Assembly (NCBI GenBank): GCA_002353585.1
Contig: DEJW01000029.1
Location: 38,968-71,852 of the forward strand
DNA: 32,885 nucleotides
Origin: Prevotellaceae bacterium UBA2738
Lineage (GTDB): Bacteria > Bacteroidota > Bacteroidia > Bacteroidales > Bacteroidaceae
Reading direction: 5' to 3'
Positions 7,568 through 16,184 of this stretch are shown here, piece after piece. Numbering within the stretch: the stretch's first letter is position 1; every line of letters begins with the position of its first letter. The notes under the pieces are model-generated. The model was not told the DNA's origin, did not search any database, and worked only from the letters and a program-made list of their open reading frames with translations. The position numbers and the translations under genes are program-made.

Positions 7568-9028
7568 TTAACTGTCACCACGTGTGGCTTGACGTGCCAA
7601 ATAAGTAAACACATGGTCCATATCGGGCTGGTTGAAGCGCTGTTTCAGCTCATCAGGAGTGCCAAGGGCACTGATTTTACCATCGACCATGATTGAGATA
7701 CGGTCACAATACTCAGCCTCGTCCATATAGTGGGTGGTGACAAAAACGGTGATGCCACGACCAGCAGCTTCGTAAATGAGTTCCCAGAACTGGTGACGAG
7801 TAGCAGGATCGACACCACCTGTGGGTTCGTCGAGGAACACCACACCTGGGTCATGGAATATGGAGACGGAGAAGGCGAGTTTCTGTTTCCAACCTAATGG
7901 CAAAGAGCCCACTAAGTCGTTGCGATGCTCCTCGAACTTCAACTGTCGCAATACCTCATCCATCTTGCGCTCCACCTCATCAGGTTGCATACCATAAATG
8001 CCTGCAAAAAGACGGATATTCTCAGCTACGGTGAGGTCTTCATAGAGCGAGAAGCGTTGCGACATATAACCTATGTGGTGCTTTATCTGTTCATACTCTG
8101 TGCGAATGTCGTAGCCCACTACCTTACCCGTTCCGCTGGTGGGCTGGTTAAGACCTGTAAGCATGTGCATAGCTGTAGTCTTGCCTGCACCATTGGCACC
8201 AAGGAAGCCGAATATCTCACCCTTCTTAACGCTGAACGAGATATCGTCAACGGCATGGAAACTACCAAAGGCTTTCACCAGATGTTCCACCTCGATAACG
8301 TATTCGTCTTTTACCTCTGTGCCTTTCTCATGCTCTATGCCTGGAGGATTGAAGATGCTGGCAAACTGGGTGAGGATATCGTCAGGAGTGCCTATACCTC
8401 GCACCTTGCCCTGGTCAAGGAAAGCCACTCGCTCACAACAACGTACTTCGTCGAGATAAGGTGTTGAAGCCAAGATAGTTATGCCTTTATCCTTCAACGT
8501 GAGCAACATCTCCCACAACTCCTTACGACTCACAGGATCGACACCTGTGGTAGGCTCGTCGAGGAAGAGGACACTGGGCTGATGAACCAGGGCACATGAG
8601 AGCGCCAGTTTCTGTTTCATACCTCCTGAGAGGGCACCAGCCTTACGGTCTTTGAAACGCTCTATTTGCGAATAGATAGCCTTGATGCAGTCGTAGCCTT
8701 CATCAACGGTGGTGCCAAAAAGGGTGGCAAAGAATTTCAGGTTTTCCTCGATGGTGAGATCCTGATAGAGCGAGAATTTGCCAGGCATATAGCCCACCCT
8801 GCTACGCACATCGTGCATCTGCTTCACCACATCAAAGCCATCTACCGTTGCACTACCCTTATCAGGCAGCAACAGCGAACAGAGGATGCGAAACATCGAC
8901 GTCTTACCTGCACCATCAGGGCCAATAAGTCCGAAGACCTCGCCCTTGCCGACAGAGAACGACACATCGCTGAGTGCCTGCACCTGTCCGTATGACTTCG
9001 ACACATTATTAACTACTATTGCATCCAT
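7568..9028 (-). CDS. Tandem-NBD ABC ATPase (YbhF-like) of the efflux operon
   Basis: One polypeptide carries two nucleotide-binding domains, as in E. coli YbhF. NBD1: Walker A GPDGAGKTS, signature LSGGMKQKLAL, Walker B VLFLDEPTTGVDP. NBD2, starting around residue 245: Walker A GANGAGKTT, Walker B VVFLDEPTGGVDP, and a degenerate signature LPLGWKQKLA in place of LSGGQ. It should power the two permeases. I chose ATG at 9028 (MDAIVVNN); the in-frame TTG at 9034 would add two residues and lies in a heptamer array. The stop touches the possible GTG start of the next permease, so translation may be coupled. Confidence 0.95.
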   Translation of the reverse strand: MDAIVVNNVSKSYGQVQALSDVSFSVGKGEVFGLIGPDGAGKTSMFRILCSLLLPDKGSATVDGFDVVKQMHDVRSRVGYMPGKFSLYQDLTIEENLKFFATLFGTTVDEGYDCIKAIYSQIERFKDRKAGALSGGMKQKLALSCALVHQPSVLFLDEPTTGVDPVSRKELWEMLLTLKDKGITILASTPYLDEVRCCERVAFLDQGKVRGIGTPDDILTQFASIFNPPGIEHEKGTEVKDEYVIEVEHLVKAFGSFHAVDDISFSVKKGEIFGFLGANGAGKTTAMHMLTGLNQPTSGTGKVVGYDIRTEYEQIKHHIGYMSQRFSLYEDLTVAENIRLFAGIYGMQPDEVERKMDEVLRQLKFEEHRNDLVGSLPLGWKQKLAFSVSIFHDPGVVFLDEPTGGVDPATRHQFWELIYEAAGRGITVFVTTHYMDEAEYCDRISIMVDGKISALGTPDELKQRFNQPDMDHVFTYLARQATRGDS

Positions 9029-9029
9029 T

Positions 9030-9057
9030 ATCAACTATCAACTGTAAACTGTAAACT
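9030..9057. repeat. Heptamer array (ATCAACT)x2 (GTAAACT)x2
   Basis: Four 7-nt units, 28 nt, fill the entire gap between the HlyD-like gene stop and the ATPase start and overlap the last base or two of the HlyD stop codon. Coding-strand polarity is opposite to most other arrays. Confidence 0.9.
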
Positions 9058-9946
9058 AAAGTTTCACTTCGCCGTACATACCAATCTTTACGAAGCCATC
9101 ATTCTTGATAGCCACCTTAACGGCATATACCAGGTCGGCACGCTCGTCATCGGTGAGGATGGTCTTAGGCGTAAACTCAGAACGAGATGATATCCAACTG
9201 ATGGTGCCAGCATACTCCTTGCGCTTGCCATCGCCATAGTCGGCAAACACCTTAACCTTCTGTCCTATCTTGATATTCTGCAACTGGGCTGAGGTGACAT
9301 AAGCACGCAGTTTCATCTGCTCAGTATTGGCAATCTTAAACAGAGGTTTGCCAACACTCACAAACTCACCCTGCTCCACATACTTATCAAGTATGGTTCC
9401 CTTGGTAGGTGTCATGATGTGACACTTGCGCAACATATCCAGCAACTGTGCTTTCTGCACATCAGCAGCTGCTGTCTGCTTGTTGAGAGACTGGATGCTG
9501 GTGCTCAATGATGATACCTGAGCATCCAACTGCTTCTGAAGCACCTTCACCTTACTCGTGGCATCATCAAACATCTTTGATGGAGCAGCTCCATCAGCAA
9601 CGAGTTCTCTGTAGCGCTCCTCATCTTGCTGAGCCTTAGCCAACTGCTGGCGAGTGGCTGCAATCTGGCGCTCCATATCAGGTTTCTGACTCTGATACAC
9701 AGCCTTGGTAGCATCAGTCTGCTTAATCTTGAGCCAAATCTGTGTGGTATCAATAAGTCCCACCTGGCGATTAGCCTCCATATTGTCGCCCTCTTCCAAA
9801 TCGAATGACAGCAATGCCCCACTCTGTTCAGCAAACACGGTTGTTTCGGTAGCCTCAAACGTACCTGTTGCATCGTAGTCTTTCTCATTTCCTCCGCAGG
9901 ATGCCATCATCAGTGCCAAACCTGCCAATACATATATCTTTTGCAT
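9056..9946 (-). CDS. HlyD/YbhG-like periplasmic adaptor lipoprotein
   Basis: Membrane-fusion protein linking the inner-membrane ABC transporter to a TolC-type channel. From ATG at 9946 the protein starts MQKIYVLAGLALMMASCGGN, a lipoprotein signal with Cys at about 17. A biotinyl-lipoyl half (FAEQSGALLSFDLEEGDNM) is followed by a coiled coil (about 65-165, rich in Q, K and A), the second lipoyl half (IMTPTKGTILDKYVEQGEFV) and a beta-barrel domain. A longer reading from 9979 would overlap the tolC-like stop and put charged residues before the signal, so I reject it. It starts 4 nt after the upstream gene ends. Confidence 0.93.
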   Translation of the reverse strand: MQKIYVLAGLALMMASCGGNEKDYDATGTFEATETTVFAEQSGALLSFDLEEGDNMEANRQVGLIDTTQIWLKIKQTDATKAVYQSQKPDMERQIAATRQQLAKAQQDEERYRELVADGAAPSKMFDDATSKVKVLQKQLDAQVSSLSTSIQSLNKQTAAADVQKAQLLDMLRKCHIMTPTKGTILDKYVEQGEFVSVGKPLFKIANTEQMKLRAYVTSAQLQNIKIGQKVKVFADYGDGKRKEYAGTISWISSRSEFTPKTILTDDERADLVYAVKVAIKNDGFVKIGMYGEVKL

Positions 9947-9950
9947 AGTC

Positions 9951-11258
9951 TTAATTATTAGTCGTGTATTTATTATCATATATCTCTTTCAGCATTTCAA
10001 TCTCATGTACAGACTGTTGCACGCAAGCAGCATGCTCCTGATTGATTTCGCGCACCAGGTCGTTCACGTCGATGACACCATGTGTCAACTTTGACTCTGC
10101 TGCTTTTCTCACAGACTGTCGCAACGAGATAATATCTCCGTCCTGAGCCATCAGCTTCTGGTAACGCTCTATATTCTCGTTCTGCTGAATCTGCTCCAGA
10201 TTGTTATTGAAGAGGAACTCCTCGCGCTTATTCTCAGTCATATCGCGCTGCAACTGCAACTTAACCTTATCGTTCTTGCGAGTATAAAGGGCGCCGATGT
10301 TCCACGTAATGCGTGCACCAATGGTGCCATACCAACTCCATTTGTGGCTCGTCATGCCCTCAAACATATTCAAGCCTGGATAACCATAATAGCCTTGTGC
10401 AAACACACCCACCTTAGGCATCAGGGCAGCATTAAGTGCCTTCTCCTGAGCGTTGAGCACACCTATCTGTGCATCCAGTGCCCTCAGCTCTGGTCTGCGA
10501 TTTTCTTGCCTTGCAAGCGTAGCTTCGCGTCCGGTTACTGTCGCCAGTGTTTCGCCCTCAGCCTTCACCTGTGGCTTTTGCACATTCTTTATCTCTATAC
10601 CACAGAATGTGCCCAGCATCCTTTGCAGCATCTGCTTCTGCGATGCCAGTTCGGTGGTTTTCTGTATCGCGTTGAGTCGCTCAGCCTTCACATTCTGCAG
10701 GTCGCTCTCGGCTGCTGTGCCATTCTTAGCCATCGACTCCAGTTTGCTCTCGTTGCCAGCCAGCAAATTCTGCAAGTCGTTGTTCAACTTTATCTGTTCT
10801 TCAAGCAGTAACAGTCCGAAATACATCTCGTTGACACGCTTGCGAACATTATATATATTCACTTCGTTCTGTGCTGTCTGCACCTTGCCCTGTTCACGAG
10901 CAATGCGTTTCTGACTGCCTATAACACCACCATCATAGATGGTCTGCTGTAAATCGATACCCACACGGTACTGGTCTTTCTTCAGTCCCTTAACATCGAC
11001 GCCCATACCACTTAACATCGATTTCATACCATCAGGCCATGCCATCACATCGCTCTGATACGTTGCCTGTGCTGATGCCGATACTTGCGGTAGCCATCCC
11101 TTTTGGATGTTGGATACCGTCAACTGAGTGGTCTTCTCGATGAGTCCGTACTGCCTGATCAGCGGATAATTGTTCTCTGCTGCCTGCTGACATTCCTCCA
11201 ATGTCTGTCCTAACGCCAGCATCGGCAGCATCGCCAAAAATAATACTAACTTTTTCAT
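9951..11258 (-). CDS. TolC-family outer-membrane efflux protein
   Basis: First gene of the operon. From ATG at 11258 the protein begins MKKLVLFLAMLPMLALGQ, a clean signal peptide cleaved near Gly-Gln. The mature part (about 435 residues) is mostly alpha-helical with the OEP repeat pattern: long helices such as VRKRVNEMYFGLLLLEEQI and a second half rich in NREL/AQIGVLNAQEKALNAAL-type segments. This matches TolC-like trimeric channels. Starting at 11309 would place 17 polar residues before the signal. The channel, HlyD-like adaptor, ATPase and two permeases form a complete tripartite exporter; the substrate is unknown. The AraC-type gene divergent from it is the likely regulator. Confidence 0.93.
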   Translation of the reverse strand: MKKLVLFLAMLPMLALGQTLEECQQAAENNYPLIRQYGLIEKTTQLTVSNIQKGWLPQVSASAQATYQSDVMAWPDGMKSMLSGMGVDVKGLKKDQYRVGIDLQQTIYDGGVIGSQKRIAREQGKVQTAQNEVNIYNVRKRVNEMYFGLLLLEEQIKLNNDLQNLLAGNESKLESMAKNGTAAESDLQNVKAERLNAIQKTTELASQKQMLQRMLGTFCGIEIKNVQKPQVKAEGETLATVTGREATLARQENRRPELRALDAQIGVLNAQEKALNAALMPKVGVFAQGYYGYPGLNMFEGMTSHKWSWYGTIGARITWNIGALYTRKNDKVKLQLQRDMTENKREEFLFNNNLEQIQQNENIERYQKLMAQDGDIISLRQSVRKAAESKLTHGVIDVNDLVREINQEHAACVQQSVHEIEMLKEIYDNKYTTNN

Positions 11259-11389
11259 AGCCCTTTTTGTAATTGAATTCTGGGTGTAAAAGTACGATGT
11301 TATTTTCATACACGCATTATCTATACAGCTTGAAATATGTTCTTTTTGTTCGATTTATGCCCAAATAGAGCATTATTTTGCAAAAAATA

Positions 11390-11399
11390 GTTATCTTTG
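11390..11399 (+). promoter_or_regulatory. Bacteroidota -7 element upstream of the araC-type gene
   Basis: TATCTTTG at 11392-11399 matches the TAnnTTTG -7 consensus, about 20 nt before the chosen ATG at 11420. No TTTG sits at the usual 19-21 nt spacing; one at 11377-11380 is only 11 nt away. A transcript from here would have a leader of about 14 nt and would exclude the earlier ATG at 11378. Confidence 0.5.
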
Positions 11400-11419
11400 C
11401 CAACAAAAAGGGACTGATT

Positions 11420-12325
11420 ATGAACAGACAACCACAACTGATGGATGTCACACGAATGCGTGACATCTTCACATCCCGCCTCTCACAGTTAAGCGAGAAT
11501 ATCTTTCTCAATAGTGAATTGGGAATAATACGTGCCGACCGCCAGCTGTTCGGTATGCTGAAACAGCAAAAGCCTCCCTTCACCATCAACGACCACCGCT
11601 TCGGTATCATCATGAGCGGCGAGGCAGAGTTCAATATCAACCTGCAAGACCGTCACCTCAAGCGTGGCACCCTCATCTATATCAGTCCTGGCACCATCAT
11701 CCACATCAAACACCTGTCGCCCGACTTCCGCATCTATGGCATGGCACTCTTCTCCAATTTCCCCATGCCCTTTGCGCATGGGCAGATGCCGTCAGCCTTC
11801 AATGGTCAGGTACGCGACTTCCAGTTACCCGTCAGCGAGGAGGCACTCTCTACAGCCCAACATATTCTCGACGCCATCTGGCAGGTGGTTCATGCCACCG
11901 CAGACTATCATCGTCCCACCGTCACAGCCCTCGTGGCTGCACAGATGCACCACTACGACCAGCTGTTCCGTCAGCATTCCGACCAGCTGGCAAACAACAG
12001 TTCACGCGAGCAGACCACCTTCAACCGCTTCCTTCAACTGGTCACCCAGCATTGCACCGAGCATCATCAGATAGGCTATTACGCCGAGCGCATGTGTCTC
12101 ACCGAGCGCTACCTGAGTACTGTCATCCGTCAGACCAGCGGCACCACAGCCAAGGACTGGATAGACCGTGCCCTCATCACCCGTATAAAAATAGAACTGC
12201 GCCACACAGACAAGTCTGCTGCGCAGATAGCCGAGGAGATGCACTTTGCCAATCCCTCGTTCTTCTCTAAATATTTCCGTCGCCTCACAGGCATGTCCCC
12301 TGGCGAGTATAAGTCGATTAGCTAA
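11420..12325 (+). CDS. AraC-family transcriptional regulator
   Basis: A 301-residue protein with an N-terminal cupin-like sensing domain (about 35-130; GEAEFNI and ISPGTIIHI are the beta-strand segments) and a C-terminal double helix-turn-helix of the AraC/XylS type: YYAERMCLTERYLSTVIRQ, then SAAQIAEEMHFANPSFFSKY and FRRLTGMSPGEYK. It is divergent from the efflux operon, the standard position for a local activator or repressor; the effector is unknown. I prefer ATG at 11420 because the -7 box lies downstream of the ATG at 11378, which would add 14 residues. The cytoplasmic location is inferred from the absence of any signal. Confidence 0.92.
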   Translation: MNRQPQLMDVTRMRDIFTSRLSQLSENIFLNSELGIIRADRQLFGMLKQQKPPFTINDHRFGIIMSGEAEFNINLQDRHLKRGTLIYISPGTIIHIKHLSPDFRIYGMALFSNFPMPFAHGQMPSAFNGQVRDFQLPVSEEALSTAQHILDAIWQVVHATADYHRPTVTALVAAQMHHYDQLFRQHSDQLANNSSREQTTFNRFLQLVTQHCTEHHQIGYYAERMCLTERYLSTVIRQTSGTTAKDWIDRALITRIKIELRHTDKSAAQIAEEMHFANPSFFSKYFRRLTGMSPGEYKSIS

Positions 12326-12330
12326 TAACC

Positions 12331-12347
12331 CTTTTGTCCTGCAAAAG
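12331..12347. terminator. Short hairpin between convergent genes
   Basis: CTTTTG (12331-12336) pairs perfectly with CAAAAG (12342-12347) around a 5-nt loop in the 36-nt gap between the convergent araC-type and S8 protease genes. No U-tract follows on either strand, so termination is only suggested. Confidence 0.35.
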
Positions 12348-12361
12348 AGAAAGTCACATTA

Positions 12362-14533
12362 TTATGGATTCACATACAACCTGCCCTGGTGGATAATGAT
12401 ACCTTTGGCATGCTTGCTCACACGCTGACCGAGGGTATTGTAGAAATTGTCATGTAATGCGGATATGGTAGCTGGGGTTGCCCTACGGTAGCCGTCAGCA
12501 CCAACAGCGAGAATGGCTGTAGAGCCAGTAAGCTCTTGCAGTCCTGCAAGGGCATCTATCTTGCCTGCTCCAGCCTGAATGACGTTGCCTGATGGAATGA
12601 GCTCGGGGTTGGTGGTATAGTCGTCGTTGTGGCTGGTTTGCTGAATGAGCGTGCGCACATCGGCATAGGTCATATCGGGCTTAGCCTGCAACCAGAGGGC
12701 AATGATGCCTGCTACATGTGGAGCAGACATTGAGGTGCCTTCCAGAATGCCGTAATAATGGTTGCGACCAAAGAGAGTAGTGGATTCTGTCAGGTCTGTC
12801 TGGTATTCTGGAAGGTAACCGCCTTCTGAGTCGAAGTAATACTTATCATATATGTTATAGGCTGAGCATATTACGGAGCCTGGAGCTATGACATCGGGGT
12901 GGTTGACACCGTTATCGTCTATGCCCCATGCCGAGAATTCCACTACATTGTCGAGGTAGGAATCGTCGACATACTGCTGTTGGGCGCCTGTGATATCGGT
13001 ATATGATGTGGTGGTGTAGTAGCACCCCACCCCGATGGTTTCTTCGCAACAGGTGTGTATGTTGAAGGCTCCGTTGTCTTTTCCGTCAGTGAAGCCTGGG
13101 ATGAAGAAGGAGCGATAGCCTGAGGAGCTTGTGGTTCGGTTGTCTATTGCCCTGAATATTTTGCCTGGTGTGCCTTTCACAAAGTATGCCAGCCTGAGGT
13201 CTGGCTCATGAAACACCAACGCAGTGGCAACCCTGGAGAACTTTATGTAATGCTTGTTGTTAAGGGTTGAGACTTCTTTTATCTTATTGACATAAGACTC
13301 ATTACCAAAAGTGGTGTATAGAGGTTTCTCTTGAAGGGAATAAACCTTTTCTGTCAGTATGTCAATGGCTTTCAACTCCACATCGAAGTCGCTTCCGTCG
13401 AGGGCGTAGAAGAAGTTTTGGAAGTTAAGATAGCGAGCCACCTTCACGCCGTTATAGGTGTATTTGCTATTCTCGCCCAACACGGTCTTGAGGTTGTAGC
13501 CGTCGCTGTCAGCCTCAGGCAGAACGGTGTATATGGCAGCATGGTAATCAGCTGAATTGCTGATGGAGAATACTATAATACGGCCCTGCTTGTCTTCCTC
13601 TGTCTTATAGTACTCTTTTATAAACTGTACTACTTCAGAAGATGTGCCGTCGTGAAAATTACACACTGATCCTATGCTTATGCTTATCACGCAAGGCTGT
13701 CCCTGAGCATTGGCAAAGTCGAACATCTTGGTTATGGCGCTGATGATGGATGATTCGTAGAGGTAGCCTCCCAGGCCGCACAGCATGAGGTCAGCCTCAG
13801 GTGCCATGCCCTGCTTGTCCAGCCCCTCCACTATGCTTCCTACTGCTGTTGCCGCAACGTGGGTGCCATGCGACTCTGAACTATTGTCACTCGTCAGGGC
13901 GGCGATGTCTTCAGGTGTGGTGTGTTCCACCAATTCACCAGAGGCTATCGTCATGGCAAGTTTTATGCGGGTAGTGCCGTCGGCATTGCGAAAGGCAGCA
14001 TGGTTGAAGTCTATGCCCGTGTCAATGATGCCCACCAGCACACCCTTGCCAGTATATGCCTGTGGCAGGTTGTGGGATACGGCCTCGGCAGTGGTGGCTA
14101 CCTCATTCACATGGCTCTTCTCGCGAGCCACATTGTTCATCAGCTGGTTCATCTGGTCGGCACTGACGCTCTCTATCTCGTCAATATCGTCAAGCGCCAT
14201 CAGACTCTCAGCAGGAACGGTGAGTATTAGCATTCTGCCCACCTGCAACCTTATCTCAATGCCCAGTGCCTGCAGACGGGCAATGGGGCAGGCACTACCC
14301 TGCTTAAGCATGGCAATGGTGCTGAAGCTGCGAACCGTGCAGTCGGGATTAAAACGCACGTTGATGTCGCTCTTCACGGCTGCTGTATCTATTTCTTCAC
14401 TTGCAGATGCTCCGCCTATGCTCATAGGCATGTTGTCCGTTGGCAACAGGCTGGTGAGCCTTGTGTCAATCTTCTGCGCCTGGAGACTGAGGACAGCAAA
14501 AAGTAATGCTATAATCTGTGTAAATCTTTTCAT
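12362..14533 (-). CDS. Secreted S8 (subtilisin-like) serine protease with T9SS-like tail
   Basis: A 723-residue subtilase with signal peptide MKRFTQIIALLFAVLSLQAQ. The catalytic triad is visible as Asp171 (IIDTGID), His222 (SHGTHVA) and Ser601 (GTSMSAPHVAG). Residues 21-155 look like an inhibitor-I9-like propeptide region. A large insert of about 270 residues lies between SISNSADYHA (oxyanion area, Asn326) and the catalytic Ser. The C-terminal 30 residues (YNTLGQRVSKHAKGIII...GRLYVNP) resemble the short type IX secretion tail of Prevotella-type proteins, suggesting export across the outer membrane. A GGAGG lies 5' of the ATG, unusual here. It has its own divergent promoter and is probably monocistronic. 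Confidence 0.94.
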   Translation of the reverse strand: MKRFTQIIALLFAVLSLQAQKIDTRLTSLLPTDNMPMSIGGASASEEIDTAAVKSDINVRFNPDCTVRSFSTIAMLKQGSACPIARLQALGIEIRLQVGRMLILTVPAESLMALDDIDEIESVSADQMNQLMNNVAREKSHVNEVATTAEAVSHNLPQAYTGKGVLVGIIDTGIDFNHAAFRNADGTTRIKLAMTIASGELVEHTTPEDIAALTSDNSSESHGTHVAATAVGSIVEGLDKQGMAPEADLMLCGLGGYLYESSIISAITKMFDFANAQGQPCVISISIGSVCNFHDGTSSEVVQFIKEYYKTEEDKQGRIIVFSISNSADYHAAIYTVLPEADSDGYNLKTVLGENSKYTYNGVKVARYLNFQNFFYALDGSDFDVELKAIDILTEKVYSLQEKPLYTTFGNESYVNKIKEVSTLNNKHYIKFSRVATALVFHEPDLRLAYFVKGTPGKIFRAIDNRTTSSSGYRSFFIPGFTDGKDNGAFNIHTCCEETIGVGCYYTTTSYTDITGAQQQYVDDSYLDNVVEFSAWGIDDNGVNHPDVIAPGSVICSAYNIYDKYYFDSEGGYLPEYQTDLTESTTLFGRNHYYGILEGTSMSAPHVAGIIALWLQAKPDMTYADVRTLIQQTSHNDDYTTNPELIPSGNVIQAGAGKIDALAGLQELTGSTAILAVGADGYRRATPATISALHDNFYNTLGQRVSKHAKGIIIHQGRLYVNP

Positions 14534-14552
14534 AATACCTCCATTTATGCGA

Positions 14553-14575
14553 CAAAGGTACTAATATTTTTTTTT
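14553..14575 (-). promoter_or_regulatory. Promoter of the S8 protease gene
   Basis: On the minus strand TACCTTTG (14553-14560) matches the Bacteroidota -7 box. A T/A-rich spacer follows upstream, and the closest -33 candidate is an imperfect GTTG about 22 nt away. It lies 20 nt before the ATG, and the leader holds GGAGG. Confidence 0.55.
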
Positions 14576-14588
14576 ATTTCTGCAACTT

Positions 14589-14623
14589 TTTGCGCTTACT
14601 TATGGATATTTTTTTTAACTTTG
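14589..14623 (+). promoter_or_regulatory. Promoter of the peroxidase gene
   Basis: TTTG (14589-14592) and TAACTTTG (14616-14623) are separated by 23 nt, slightly longer than the usual 19-21. The predicted leader is about 45 nt. This promoter and the minus-strand one of the protease lie within 75 nt of each other in the 142-nt divergent spacer. Confidence 0.6.
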
Positions 14624-14675
14624 TACCCATAAATGAGGCAAATAATATAATTAACAATTACAAACCAAACGAATT

Positions 14676-15218
14676 ATGAAAAAGATTTATGATTTTAAGG
14701 CTCTCTCGAGCAAAGGTAAAGAGATTGATTTCTCTGAGTTTGAGGGAAAGGTGCTGCTGATAGTCAACACAGCCAGCAAGTGTGGATTCACACCCCAATT
14801 TGCAGGACTGGAGGAACTGAACCAAAAATACAAGGACAAGGGACTGGTAATCATCGGCTTCCCCTGCAATCAGTTCAAGGAGCAAGACCCAGGCAGCGAT
14901 GCCCAGATTGAGGAATTCTGCCAGTTGAACTATGGTGTGACATTCCAGATTATGAAGAAGACAGACGTAAACGGTCCAGCTGCTGAGCCTATCTTCGAAT
15001 ATCTGAAGGCTCAGGCACCCACCGAGGAGTATAAGGGTCTGAAAGCTAAGGCCACCCACACATTATTGAAGACACTGAGCAAGAGTGTAGAGAAGGACAG
15101 CGACATCTTGTGGAACTTCACCAAATTCCTTATCTCCAAAGATGGTGAGACCATCAAACGCTATGCTCCTACCACAGATCCGAAAGACTTTGAGAAGGAC
15201 ATCGAAGAGATGATTTAA
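14676..15218 (+). CDS. Glutathione-peroxidase-family thiol peroxidase
   Basis: A 180-residue cytoplasmic peroxidase of the GPx (BsaA/BtuE) family, which reduces hydroperoxides, usually using thioredoxin in bacteria. The peroxidatic Cys36 lies in NTASKCGFTPQ, and Cys64 with the adjacent Gln (FPCNQF) and the WNFTKFL segment give the other conserved catalytic positions. There is no in-frame TGA, so this is a Cys enzyme. A dedicated promoter is visible upstream. The next gene (DUF2147) begins 53 nt downstream across a short tandem array, so the two may be cotranscribed. Confidence 0.95.
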   Translation: MKKIYDFKALSSKGKEIDFSEFEGKVLLIVNTASKCGFTPQFAGLEELNQKYKDKGLVIIGFPCNQFKEQDPGSDAQIEEFCQLNYGVTFQIMKKTDVNGPAAEPIFEYLKAQAPTEEYKGLKAKATHTLLKTLSKSVEKDSDILWNFTKFLISKDGETIKRYAPTTDPKDFEKDIEEMI

Positions 15219-15248
15219 GGTGACAAGGTCACAAGGGACAAAGTACAA
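15219..15248. repeat. 7/8-nt tandem array (ggtgacaa-type)x4
   Basis: Units GGTGACAA, GGTCACAA, GGGACAA and AGTACAA start directly after the peroxidase stop codon. The ACAA core matches the array after mutS2 (32455-32490). Confidence 0.75.
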
Positions 15249-15271
15249 GGTAATAATAATAAAAAGTAAAA

Positions 15272-15667
15272 ATGAAAAAGATTTTATTTAGCATGGTCCT
15301 GATGCTGATAGCAGCAAACGGATTTGCACAAGACATCTTTGGTACATGGTTAACAGAGGCAGGTGATGCAAAGGTAGAAATCTACCAGAGCGGCAACGTA
15401 GTCAATGGCAAGATTGTGTGGCTCGCCAAAGGTCCTGATACCAAGGACACTCACAATTCTGATGAGAAACTCCGTAGCCGCAAACTAATGGGAGTACATA
15501 TCCTCAGCGGTCTCACCAAGAAGAAAGACAAGTGGGAAGGTGGAAGAATCTACAACCCCAAGAACGGTAAGAACTACAAGTGCTCTATTTGGCTCGCTGG
15601 CAACAACCTCAAGGTAAGAGGCTACATCGGTTTCCTCTACGAAACACAGACTTGGAAGCGTAAGTAA
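15272..15667 (+). CDS. DUF2147-family secreted protein
   Basis: A 131-residue protein with signal peptide MKKILFSMVLMLIAANGFAQ, predicted to be cleaved after the Gln. The mature part begins DIFGTWLTEAGDAKVEIYQ and contains GKIVWLAKGPD, GGRIYNPKNGKNYKC and LKVRGYIGFLYETQTWKR, the recognisable pattern of DUF2147, a small periplasmic beta-barrel/lipocalin-like family of unknown function. It lies downstream of the peroxidase gene and could share its transcript. An array with no further clear signal separates them. Confidence 0.88.
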   Translation: MKKILFSMVLMLIAANGFAQDIFGTWLTEAGDAKVEIYQSGNVVNGKIVWLAKGPDTKDTHNSDEKLRSRKLMGVHILSGLTKKKDKWEGGRIYNPKNGKNYKCSIWLAGNNLKVRGYIGFLYETQTWKRK

Positions 15668-15685
15668 TTTTTTTTGAGGTTTTTT

Positions 15686-15717
15686 CTTGCAAGTATTATT
15701 TTTTTTCCTTACATTTG
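15686..15717 (+). promoter_or_regulatory. Promoter of the small winged-helix gene
   Basis: CTTG (15686-15689, one mismatch to TTTG), a 20-nt spacer, then TACATTTG (15710-15717) fit the Bacteroidota promoter. The predicted leader is about 56 nt long and AT-rich. Confidence 0.65.
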
Positions 15718-15779
15718 CAAAAAAATTAGAGTTAGTTGAGAAGAAATATATGTTTAACTTTTAATCAAATCTATTAATT

Positions 15780-15995
15780 ATGCAAGCATCACAAATTGGA
15801 GAATTCGCAGGTATTCTTTGGCGCAAGTTAGAGAGTGGCGGTAAAATGAATCTTGAACAGTTACAGAACGAGACTGGTATGGATTTGCCTGAGACTTTTG
15901 CGGCTATCGGATGGCTGGCTCGTGAGAATAAAATCAGTTTTACTAATGAGGACGGCGTAACTAAGATCGGTCTTTATCAGGAGCATTACTACTAA
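15780..15995 (+). CDS. Small winged helix-turn-helix protein (DUF2582-like)
   Basis: A 71-residue protein. The helical part IGEFAGILWRKLESGGKMNLEQLQNETGM and the following DLPETFAAIGWLARENKI form a winged-helix core, with a beta wing (SFTNEDGVTKIGLYQE) at the end. This matches the short DUF2582/wHTH proteins widespread in Bacteroidota, whose targets are unknown. Its own promoter and long leader suggest it is expressed alone and probably well. The gene is convergent with the polymerase gene 189 nt away. Confidence 0.82.
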   Translation: MQASQIGEFAGILWRKLESGGKMNLEQLQNETGMDLPETFAAIGWLARENKISFTNEDGVTKIGLYQEHYY

Positions 15996-16184
15996 GAGTT
16001 TTGTGATGACACGACTGAGCTGATGCCTGAGAGTGCATCGAAGGGTGCAAACTGAGCCGCACGGTCGTGCATGGACATGGGCTGATGTCTGGATGACACA
16101 TGGTGCGGATGGTTGATTATGTCTGCGTAGTCAAATGGTTCTGCGTCGTGGTGTTCCATATATGTTCTATATCTTTGGGGTTTA
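15996..16184. other. Convergent spacer, nothing recognised
   Basis: The 189 nt between the convergent wHTH and polymerase genes contain a small GCACG-GT-CGTGC inverted repeat (16059-16070) but no clear terminator, tRNA or believable ORF. The base composition is more GC-rich than other spacers here, so it could be decayed coding sequence. Confidence 0.3.

Noticed and set aside
14676..15218. Selenocysteine glutathione peroxidase
   Set aside because: The active-site codon is TGT (Cys36), and there is no in-frame TGA or SECIS-like hairpin next to it.
16170..16177. TATCTTTG promoter at the 3' end of the polymerase gene
   Set aside because: It matches the -7 box but points into the end of a convergent gene, has no TTTG at proper spacing and no downstream ORF.
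15996..16184. tRNA or small RNA gene
   Set aside because: No cloverleaf, no TpsiC-loop consensus and no convincing promoter with terminator pair.
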